Shown piece after piece: positions 47,217 through 56,270 of a stretch of DNA of 64,000 nucleotides; positions within the stretch are counted from its first letter, which is position 1, and every line of letters begins with the position of its first letter. The position numbers were made by a program, and so were the translations under genes. Source of the stretch: Gordius sp. MW1 (lineage: Eukaryota; Nematomorpha; Gordioida; Gordea; Gordiidae); contig OZ038529.1 in NCBI GenBank assembly GCA_964036665.1, positions 22,640,060 to 22,704,059 of the forward strand, given 5' to 3'. The notes below the pieces were generated by a model that worked only from the letters and a program-made list of their open reading frames with translations, searched no databases and was not told the origin of the DNA.

Positions 47217-48202
47217 CACAAATTTTTTTTTCATAAATAAAACATATTGATTCACTACCTACTTCTATAATGCATAATAATTAACTATAATTTACTGAAT
47301 TTACTAGATTATGACGTCATGATACATTTATTTTTATTTTCTTAAATTAAAAGTTCATTACCTAAATCTAAATACACAAATATGATGAACAATATAAACA
47401 AATTGATATATTTGCATGCCCAACCCAAAACGACCAAAACCAAACCAAAAGGTTAATAATATTATCCACCCAAACTCTTTAGCTGTTTAAAACACCCAAA
47501 CCTAAACGCCAAAGGTGCCCCAAAAAAAACAAACGCTTTGGGTGTTTTTTACGAAAACGCCAAACGCCAAAGCCCTCCCAAGAAAATTCACCTAACACTG
47601 AAAAGGTTGGGTGAAAAAAAACGCTAACGCTTGCAGGCAACCAATAGAAACCCTTGGTTTTTTACAACACTAATATATACAATTATCATTTTTATATTAT
47701 TTAAAATAGTGCAAAAAACTCTTCCACCTGTGTTAAAATTTACTAGAATGATCTATACATTTTAATAAGGTCAGCTTTATCAATAAATTAAATAAGAACC
47801 TAAATAAAAAAAACAATTCTCATTTTTATATTATTTAAAATATGACATCAAACTAAATTATATAAAAAAAACATTTAAATTTAATTGTTTTGATATTCAT
47901 TTAACTTGAAACTTAAAAAAACTGCATAAACTATTTTGCAAAATTAATTACATAAAACTTTTATTTGAATTCCAATATTAAGATGATTACTCTACCTAAA
48001 TTTTTTATTAAAACAACTATTTATAAGTAATTTAACACTTACTGTTTGTTTTTTACATTTGTCATCTATGTTGTTTTACAAATGGCTATTCTTTACACGT
48101 AAGCTAACAAATTACCGAACGTATTCGTAATGGTAATTATAAGAAACGCATTTTTCAAAATGGTTGCGCTTACTAAAATAAATGGTAGGTGTAGCCATGG
48201 CC

Positions 48203-48733
48203 AATGACGATGCGTATCGGTGCATTCGACCAAAGTTTAACTGACCAAATATCTATGAATGTCTACGAATGTCTATAAATATTTAACGAAAATGCTCTTT
48301 GAGAGGGGTTTACAGAGACGAAAACGTTAGGGTTAGTGTTTTAGGTCGGGGTTTTAGGTTAGGGTTTGGGTTAGGATTAGATGCACACATTTTAATCGAC
48401 AAATGCATTTTCGTAGACATTTATTTGTTATTTGCTCTTTGGTCAATTGCAACTGAATCGATGTATCACAAATGGGACCGGGTCAAAGTAGCAGAAAAAA
48501 ACTGGTAAGAATTGATCAAGATTGGTCAGGATTTAACATAGAGTTTAAGTTTTAACCTATAATTATGCAGTACTTTAGGGTTAGGGTTATAATTATGCAG
48601 TACTTTAGGGTTAAGGTTATAATTATGCAGTACTTTAGGGTTGGGTTTATTGTTTCGACTTTTTCTGCTACTTTTTTATCATTCTGCTACATTGACCCCG
48701 ATTCATCACAAATACATACATAACGATGAAATC
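48203..48733. repeat. Spacer with telomere-like GGTTAGGG and a 30-bp tandem repeat
   Basis: GTTAGGGTTAGTG and TTAGGTTAGGGTTTGGGTTA occur at 48326-48380. Three units of ATAATTATGCAGTACTTTAG plus GGTTAGGGTT lie at 48560-48650. There is no gene. The TTAGGG-like motifs are imperfect and short, so a real telomere origin is unlikely. Confidence 0.6.
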
Positions 48734-49084
48734 CTTTCAAGTCAACTCAGAAACGGTCAACTGGGAAAAAACCTTCTAACCTCATGTATGTATGTATGTA
48801 TTTTTTGCCCCGAAGACGCCCAAGAGCTTAGTAAGTGCAATCTAAGGTTGAGCCCCTTCTCACGCCAAATGGCGCATAAGGCCACGTTATTGCTAACGTG
48901 TGATTTTATTCCTGTAACAAATGTATGATCTAATCTCCCCAATCTAGCAGTGAGCCGAACATCAACCACCTAATCTCACCTAATCTCACTAAACTAATCA
49001 GAAAGCGGCTGCGCAATTTTAAATTTTTCAATTGTAAAATGTCTGTAATGTCTGTTCAATTTGTTTTGATCCCAAAATAACAAG

Positions 49085-51854
49085 CCTGTTTTAGTTTATG
49101 GAAAATTTCAATACACAAAGGTGGATAGTAGTAAAGACCATAGGGTGTATTACAAATGTCGAACTAGTCAATGTTCAGGTCGAGGGGTGCATTATAATGG
49201 AAATTTTATAATTACAAGAGAGCATGATGATGTCTTACATAAAAGTTATCCAAATTATGGGTGCATTGCTGAGCCTCTGCAAACATCACTAGGTTCTGAA
49301 GCCGAACCTGTGATAAATTCATCATCATCATTAGTCAATACCTCTTTTAGATGTAAGTATAACAAATCTTATTCTTTCTAATTTATGTATATAGGTAATA
49401 ATGTATCAAGTGTCTTGGGTCCCAGAACTTTGTGATAAATTCATCATCATTAGTCAATACCACTTTTAGATGTAAGTACTACAAATCTTATTCTTTCTAA
49501 TTCATGTATATGGATAATAATGTATCAAGTACCTTGGGTCCCAGAACTTTACCTGTGATTGATTCATCATCATTAGTCAATACCACTTTTAGTTGTAAGT
49601 ACTACAAATCTTATTCTTTCTAATTTATGTATATAGATAATAATGTATCAAGTACCTTGGTCCCATAACCTTACCTGTGATAAATTCATCATCATTAGTC
49701 AATACCACTTTTAGATGTAAGTATAACAAATCTTATTCTTTCTAATTTATGTATATAGATAATAATGTATCAAGTGTCTTGGGTCCCAGAACTTTACCTG
49801 TGATAAATTCATCATCATTAGTCAATACCTCTTTTAGATGTAAGTACTACAAATCTTATTCTTTCTAATTCATGTATATAGGTAATAATGTATCAAGTAC
49901 CTTGGGTCCCAGAACCTTACCTGTGATAAATTCATCATCATTAGTCAATACCACTTTTAGTTGTAAGTACTACAAATCTTATTCTTTCTAATTTATGTAT
50001 ATAGATAATAATGTATCAAGTACCTTGGGTCCCATAACCTTACCTGTGATAAATTCATCATCATTAGTCAATACCACTTTTAGATGTAAGTATAACAAAT
50101 CTTATTCTTTCTAATTTATGTATATAGATAATAATGTATCAAGTGTCTTGGGTCCCAGAACTTTACCTGTGATAAATTCATCATCATCATTTCTCAATAC
50201 CTCCCTTAATTGTAAGATTAAATCTTAAATTTAAATAGAATCTTTAATAAAATTAAGGTTGCGTTCATGATGCAGAGGCAATGTTGGATGCCATGCAAGA
50301 ATTCAGTCCAGTCCACAAAGTTTTTAATCCTTCTTTTACTAATATGTTGATTTTTTCTAGATACCATGGAACATCTCAAAGGAAGGGCTCCATCTTATAT
50401 TTTAATGGTTTTCTGTACCAAAAAATAACCACAAAGACCTCAACAACCTATTATAAATGCCGGGATAAGATGTGCCCCGGGAAAGCAAAAATTTCCACAT
50501 TTCCTGAGGTCACGTCTGGACACAATCATGAAAAACCTAGGGGAGATTATGAATATCTCATTACACTCCGGGACCTAAAAAGTGCAGTGATTGCTGAGCC
50601 TAAGGAGAAGCTTAGCAAAATATATAACAGGGTCATTGCTCAGAGGTTAAGGGATGTCCCTGATCTGAGCTTTTATCCCCAGGCCACCCCTACCTATGCA
50701 TCTATCAAAAAATCAATGCAATGGGTATGTAATTATTTCCCCTTAATAATTTTTATTCCAACTCCTTTCACTAAAGGTACATCCGAAAAGGGTAAAGGAT
50801 CCGGAGAGAAATGAAGAGATCCTCTTGGAACCGGAGCATTGCGTTACCGAAAACGGTCAGCGATTTTTGCTTTGGAACTGGGAGAATAGACTGATGATCT
50901 TCGGTACACATAACCTCCTAAATGTTATGTGTTCTGCTCGTAATATGTACTCGGATGGGACATATTATGTCTGCCCTCCCTTATTTAGTCAAGTAATAAA
51001 AACTCATTTAAATAATATCTGCTCTGATTATTTAGGTGTACACGATTCACTCTTTTTACCGGAATCATATGATTCCGGTTATTTATGCGTTATTACCTGA
51101 TAAGGCATACTCAACCTATGTATTACTTTTTAACAAACTAGAAGATATTTGTAGTGAACAAGGTTGACTATGAAATGGCAAGCATCCAGGCCTTGCGGGA
51201 ATGTTTTCATGGTGTGACCGTAAAGGGTAATTTATTGTTTATATAAATAATATGTAACTTAGGATGCTTGTTCCACTACTCCCAAGCGATTTTTCGACGA
51301 CTAAGACACGATGGTGTTCGGTCCTTGTATGATGACGATCCTTACTTTAAAAAATGGTAAGGCGCGCTTTGGCCCTTCCTTTTTTGAAAGAAGATGATAT
51401 GCTCCAAGTTTTTGTTAACATCATCAATGACCCCCACATTATCTCTAATACAAATATGTACGATTTTTTTTCGTACATATTAAGAACGTGGGTAGGGCCA
51501 AGCGCCACTCCCTATGAAATTTGGCAGAGGCTTAATGCAACAGGGCCCCGCACAAATAACCATTTGGAGGGGTACCACAATAGCATAAAAAGCCTTATTA
51601 ATCAGGCCCACCCCAATATTTACGATTTTATAACTTATCTTCGCGAACACCAACACAAAATCGATATAAATATGTTACATATTTCACAAGGGAAGCAAGT
51701 CTTCTCTGTTAATCGTAAATATGAGATTATTAATTCAAATATTATTCGCTTAATGCAAAGTTATGTCGCGGAAGAAATTGATTTATTTAATTATGTTGAC
51801 CATATATCTAACTATATGCTTCTACAAAGTCATGAATCGCCATTAGAAATTTAA
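49085..51854 (+). pseudogene. FLYWCH zinc finger-MULE transposase gene
   Basis: The first exon from 49085 (after AG) encodes a FLYWCH finger, VYGKFQYTKVDSSKDHRVYY then KCRTSQCSGRG, and ends at a phase-1 donor at 49352. Seven tandem small exons follow (separate entry). A phase-1 acceptor before 50258 leads into a second FLYWCH finger (KGSILYFNGFLYQKI...YYKCRDKMCPGKA...HNHE), then the transposase. Catalytic acids are visible: MYSDGTYYVCP (first Asp), VDYEMASIQALRECF (second Asp), CLFHYSQAIFRRLRHDG and NNHLEGYHNSIKSL (Glu). Small introns at about 50999-51045 and 51229-51273 are likely. The frame is lost near 51165 (around the second Asp block) and near 51357 (KKW to VRRAL, one base short), so this copy is probably inactive. 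The encoded protein would cut and rejoin DNA at the element's ends. Confidence 0.8.
49395..50211 (+). repeat. Tandem array of seven mini-exon units, period about 122 bp
   Basis: Each unit has a pyrimidine-poor acceptor (TATATAG), an exon of about 81 nt and a GTAAGT donor. Predicted exons are 49395-49471, about 49514-49594, 49637-49716, 49759-49839, 49882-49962, 50005-50085 and 50128-50211. Units 4-7 are 81, 81, 81 and 84 nt, have phase 1 at both ends and no stops (NNVSSVLGPRTLPVINSSSL, then VNTTFRC or similar). Units 1 and 3 have lost frame, and unit 2 has lost its AG. The repeat starts in the 3' end of the first FLYWCH exon. Confidence 0.85.
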
Positions 51855-52059
51855 ATAAATTTGCCTACATTTAAAATTGCACAATATATTCTTAGTCAAA
51901 AATAGTTACAAAAAATTTTAACCATGATAATCTTATAAACCTCTCCTTCAAAAAGCCGAGTTAAGCCTATGGTATATATTATGTTTCTAGGTTTTTATAA
52001 GTGTCTTAAAGTCTTGGCTTCTTAGTCTCCTTCTTCCAATTAAAGCGCTGGCCTAATGG

Positions 52060-52510
52060 CGCGCTGCAAAACATCACTACCTACAACCATATTATTGCAA
52101 CTTTTTTAAGTAGTTAAATAGCAAGCTATTTATAAACTCTTGCAATTAAACCCATCATAAAAGCTATAATATTAACGATTTGCATCCCATCTTTAAGTAA
52201 TTAAAGAGGAATACAATTTGCACTCCAATATACAACCTACTACCGTATTATTGCACCTTCTGTAGTTAAATATTAAGCTATTTATAGCCTTTTGTAATTA
52301 AACTTATCACTAAAGCTATAATATTAGACGATTTGCACTCCAATATACAATCTACCACCAAATTATTGGATCTTTTTTAAGTAAATACCAAGCTATTTAT
52401 AGCCCCTTACAAATAAACTCATTTTAAATCTATAATCTTATAAAGCTTGCTCTCCAATATACAACATACTATATTATTGCATCTTGTTTAAGTAGGTAAA
52501 TATTTAGTTA
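52060..52510. repeat. Subterminal tandem repeat of the MULE
   Basis: About four diverged units of 100-120 bp sharing TTTGCACTCCAATATACAA, ATTATTGCA and AAGCTATTTATAGCC. A related stretch occurs near 53440-53560, toward the right inverted end, and in the MITE at 42005. Confidence 0.7.
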
Positions 52511-53611
52511 AATTAAACTAAACTTATAAATGTCATGTTTAAATAGATTTTTAGGGATAGAAACTGTGATTTTATATATTATAAAGGATGAAACATAGGC
52601 AGCAGCAACATGGGATTTATTTAAAGGGTACAATTAAATTCTTACTACTTTCAGTTTTGTTGTAATTATAATCACAATTTTATTTATTTTAAACTAATTT
52701 ACTTGTTCTAAACTACCGCGAAATAATGTTTATTATCTTCACTCTTTTTAAAGCTACATTTTTCCGTTCGTAACTATTCTAGTGAAAAATATAATAATAT
52801 ATGAATATGTTAACGTAAAAAGTGATCTATATATAATAATCGATAATAATAATATTATATCTTGGTAAGCGAGGTATACGATATGTATGATTATCTAATA
52901 TCCAAATTAATAATCATCATGATTTACATATATGTGCGTTCTTTTTTTGATATTTGTTTAATATAGGCTTTCATATATGGATCTTAATTAATGTTGCGTG
53001 TGTGTAACATATAGTAGTTTTTGCAGTGCGTGTGTATTTTAATAAAATCAGATATGATTTAGTATTTATTAAAGATCGGCATATGCCACATATGCCACAG
53101 GTACAACTATTTTTGACCCACATATAATTTATAAGTAAAATTTTTTAGGTGTGTTTCTAAAAATCTTGTGATTAAGAACATATGTAGTCGATTTTACTCA
53201 ACTTTTTTAGGATGCATGTTGCATACAAAGTGGATACAATGTAAATCTTATTAGGGAGTAAAATTAGTTTACGGCTATAATTATATCACTTCATCTTTTA
53301 AATTGACTTATAAAAGCTAACATATTATACAATTTACAATCTAATATACAATATTCTATTAAACTCTTATGCCTTAAATTAATATATATTGTGCCATTCT
53401 TGCCTTACAAAGATTCAAACTACAATATTATCTATTTAAACTCCAATATAAAATTATCTATCACATTCATGCATTAAATTTAAGTAGTTTAATATTGTGC
53501 TATTTATAGCTTTTTATATTTATATTTATTATAAAAGTTATAACATAATGCAAATTTAACTTTACAAGTGTATGTTCATATGTTTTAAAAGCATTAACAG
53601 CGACATCCATC

Positions 53612-53786
53612 GGTGCCCTATCAACTCGCCGAAAACAATCTCGCCGAAATATAATGTCCCCCAGCTAAAAAAAGGCCCCCAAGCTTATTAACCCTAACTC
53701 ATCAACCAATCACAAATTTGGGGGCAATTTTTAGCTGGGGGACATTATTTTCGGCGAGATTGTTTTCGGCGAGTTGACGGGCCACC
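53612..53786. mobile_element. MULE-type MITE, 175 bp, second copy
   Basis: Same family as 14811-14996 (GGTGCCCTATCAACTCGCCG start, GACGGGCCACC end), with perfect 9-bp duplications ACATCCATC (53603-53611, 53787-53795). A short internal deletion relative to the other copy explains the length. Confidence 0.93.
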
Positions 53787-53978
53787 ACATCCATCCATCG
53801 TTTTTGTTCAGTTGTATGTTTCCCAGTTGACCCGGATTCGATGAAATCGTCTGCGTTTTTAAAGCCTTTATTCACATCTCTCTTATTTTTTAAACAACAT
53901 TTATCACAGTCATCTAATAACAATTTAATATTTAGACAGGTATATATATCTATTACTTGTTTGTACTTTTTATTATAG

Positions 53979-55660
53979 CTTTTTGAAGCTTCATCATCAA
54001 CATACACTTACATTCTTGGTGATAGGATAACAAAAGAATGTATCATTATAGACCCTGTTCTGGAGACAAGTGAAAGAGACCTTAAATTGCTTCAAGAACT
54101 AGAATTACATCCAAAATTTGGCCGTTAGAATTGTTTAGATATAATATTTGCATCTTTATAAATAATATTGTTTACCAATTTTGAAATCCCTCTTTTGATA
54201 CTAGCTTTAATTGGATTTTGTATTATAATTAATTAATTTACATATAATTAGTTAACACTCACATGCATGCTGATCATATCACTGCTACTGGAACATTAAA
54301 GAAGAGACTTGGAAATAAGCTTAAAAGTGTTATTGGTGCAAATAGTGGTGCTAAAGCTGATATATACTTGCAAGATGGGGATATTATTAAATTTGGTAAA
54401 TATGAAATATTGGCAAAGAGCACTCCTGGCCATACAAATGGTAAAATGCTTAGCTAATACTTAAACCCCAAAATGGGCATTTTATGTAGCTATTAATGTT
54501 ACTTTTATTTGTTTATAGGATGTCTAACATACATTTTTCACCAAAATGGTATGGCCTTTACTGGGGATACTTTGCTCATTCGTGGATGTGGTAGAACAGA
54601 TTTTCAAGAAGGTTATATATATATTGCTTTCTTTTATTGAATTTTATCAGCTGTATAATGAGTATTTGTTCACTCTTAAATATCTATGATTTAATAATAA
54701 TAATTCTCAGTTTATCTTTAATGTAATGTTTCAATTTCTAAATCTTTAAATAAATAAAGTTTTTAAACAAAAGTTGGACTTGCCTAATTTTACAAATAAT
54801 TATGGTAAACTGCACATTTGACCATAAAAAAAGATTTGATTATTAGGAAATACTATCATATATCTCCAGCAATTTAATTTTTATGATTGTTATTAATATG
54901 ATACTAATATGTTAGTTATTATATGTGGCCATTTTTAAAAGAGTTGACAAATTATACCTTATTGCATTTTGGTTTGATAAAGTTTGAACTAACCATGTCT
55001 TAGCTGAGAATGCTAGTTTGCTAACCTTTTGTTTACACTTGATAAATATTATATTTTTTAGGCTTGATTTGCAAGTGTTTTTATTGATTATTAGTAATTT
55101 ATATTATAAATCAATCATTTCCTGCAAACTTTTTGACATTTTTAAATTATGTCATTTTGTATTTATCTAAAAGGTAATATGCGTGTTTGTTATTTGCAGG
55201 CAGTGCTTCTACATTATACGACTCCATACAAAGGGTTATATTCACCCTTCCCGATCACTTTTTCCTATACCCAGCTCATGATTACAAAGGTCCTTACATG
55301 TATAATGTATGTTTTTAGGATTTTTCAATTAAAATAAGTGTTATTTTTTAATTATAAATTGAAAATTATTATTTTAATTTTATGTTTGATTTAATACAAG
55401 GTATGTTAGTGACAACTGTTGGCGAAGAAAAAAGATTCAATCCACGGCTGACAAAATCTAAGGAAGAATTTATTAAAATCATGGATACCCTTAACTTGCC
55501 TCCGCCCAAAAAAATAAGTGCGTTATTTACAATATTTTTTATTATACTTTTTCCGTTTTGTTGTCTTATATATCAATCATAAATAATAATTTTGTATTAT
55601 ATAGACGAATCCGTTAAAGCCAATAGAGTATGCGGACTTTACGAAATCGCAAATAGCTAA
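53979..55660 (+). CDS. ETHE1: ETHE1 persulfide dioxygenase, six exons, first exon missing
   Basis: Exons 53979-54123, 54252-54440, 54519-54611, 55200-55289, 55401-55517 and 55605-55660 join in frame; all introns are phase 1. The product is the mitochondrial metallo-beta-lactamase-fold enzyme that oxidises glutathione persulfide to sulfite in sulfide breakdown. Visible motifs are [25 protein letters not shown], the iron-site residues in [35 protein letters not shown] (conserved Asp), [14 protein letters not shown] and a C-terminus ANRVCGL. All match human ETHE1 closely. The first exon, with the start codon and mitochondrial targeting peptide, was not found. The visible part begins 131 bp after the MULE's right target duplication, so exon 1 may lie beyond the MULE. 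The first donor (after 54123) is weak (C|GTTAGA). Human ETHE1 is 254 residues; about 230 are covered here. Confidence 0.93.
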
Positions 55661-56056
55661 AAACGTGGAAAATTTTTAAATTATCATTATATAAATTATG
55701 TAATTATTACTTTTACTTCAAGTATAAAATGTGACCCTTATTATGTAGATGTCTATTTAGATAAATTTAATATGTTAGTCTCTGTTTTCAAATTAAATTT
55801 TATCCACGATTTTTTATATATATATACTTTTTTTAATTATAAGTGATCTATAGTATATTTGTTGTTGGCACGTGTTTTGACTTCATCCCATTTTTTATTT
55901 TGTTTTTTTAAATGAGCCCTTGTCTCAAAATGTCGAATTCCATTTTTTCTCCTCATTCAATTTATCAATCCAACCTTATTTGTTAACCACAAATATAATA
56001 GAAAGGAGTGAAATTTTATAAGTTCTTGTGTTATATATATACATTACAGTTAAAGG
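55661..56056. other. Intergenic AT-rich sequence
   Basis: Spacer between the convergent ETHE1 and SEA-domain genes. No further feature supported. Confidence 0.5.
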
Positions 56057-56205
56057 TAGCGTTTTAAAAAAGGATGGGTTGTGTTTGGTCCACCTTTGGT
56101 TTTAATCGACTAGTCGACCTCTAGGTTTAGTCAAAATATGAAAAACGGACTAGAAGCGACCGTTAGTTTAAGTAAAACCAAAAATCGGCCAATCAAAACC
56201 CAAGG
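56057..56205. mobile_element. Decayed hAT MITE, TAGTGTTGTAAAA family
   Basis: Left end TAGCGTTTTAAAAAAGGATG followed by GGTTGTGTTTGGTCCACCTT, as in the copies at 22276 and 56982. The right end is not clear. Confidence 0.5.
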
Positions 56206-56270
56206 ATATGAACCGTACAAAATAATTATAACCTAGTATTTATAGTAAATTAGTAAATGTGAAAAGAGCA

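Larger units (their letters stand above)
43885..47672. mobile_element. hAT foldback element with G-tract/C-tract minisatellite arms
   Basis: The ends TAGTGTTGTAAAAACGGCTG and TTTTTTACAACACTA are inverted. Perfect 8-bp duplications ATATATAC flank the element (43877-43884, 47673-47680). Each arm is over 1 kb: a 450-bp outer inverted repeat (CCAAAGCG, GGCGTTTTCGT motifs), then a minisatellite that runs in opposite directions in the two arms. The centre (45010-46310) is AT-rich and contains a short duplication around GCGGTCACAGTGGTGACAAA. No transposase was seen. It inserted into a tandem unit of the MULE at 42443. Confidence 0.92.
42443..48202. mobile_element. MULE element with ATGGCTACACCTACC ends
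   Basis: Inverted ends of about 70 bp (ATGGCTACACCTACCATT, then CGCARCCATTTT and ATGCGTTTCTTATAATTACC) lie at 42443 and 48202. The flanking 9-mers AATGACGAA and AATGACGAT match at eight of nine positions. The interior holds a transposase C-terminal fragment (43360-43614), tandem subterminal units of about 110 bp and a 3.8 kb hAT insertion. It is non-functional as it stands. Confidence 0.82.
48734..53838 (+). mobile_element. FLYWCH-type Mutator-like element, near-complete
   Basis: The ends CTTTCAAGTCAACTCAGAAA and (right, read inward) GAATCCGGGTCAACTGGGAA are inverted. Perfect 9-bp duplications GATGAAATC flank the element (48725-48733, 53839-53847). It encodes FLYWCH fingers and a DDE transposase (49085-51854), a tandem mini-exon array, and 3' subterminal tandem units (52060-52510). 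A 175-bp MITE (53612) is nested close to the right end. The stretch 52510-53270 is AT-rich with nothing I can name. Confidence 0.85.

Noticed and set aside
48326-48380. An interstitial telomere marking a chromosome fusion
   Set aside because: The words are imperfect, short and mixed in phase; a true interstitial telomere would be a longer pure array.
49395-50211. Regularly spaced repeats that could suggest a CRISPR array
   Set aside because: The units are near-identical along their whole 122 bp, with no unique spacers, and sit in an animal transposon with splice signals.
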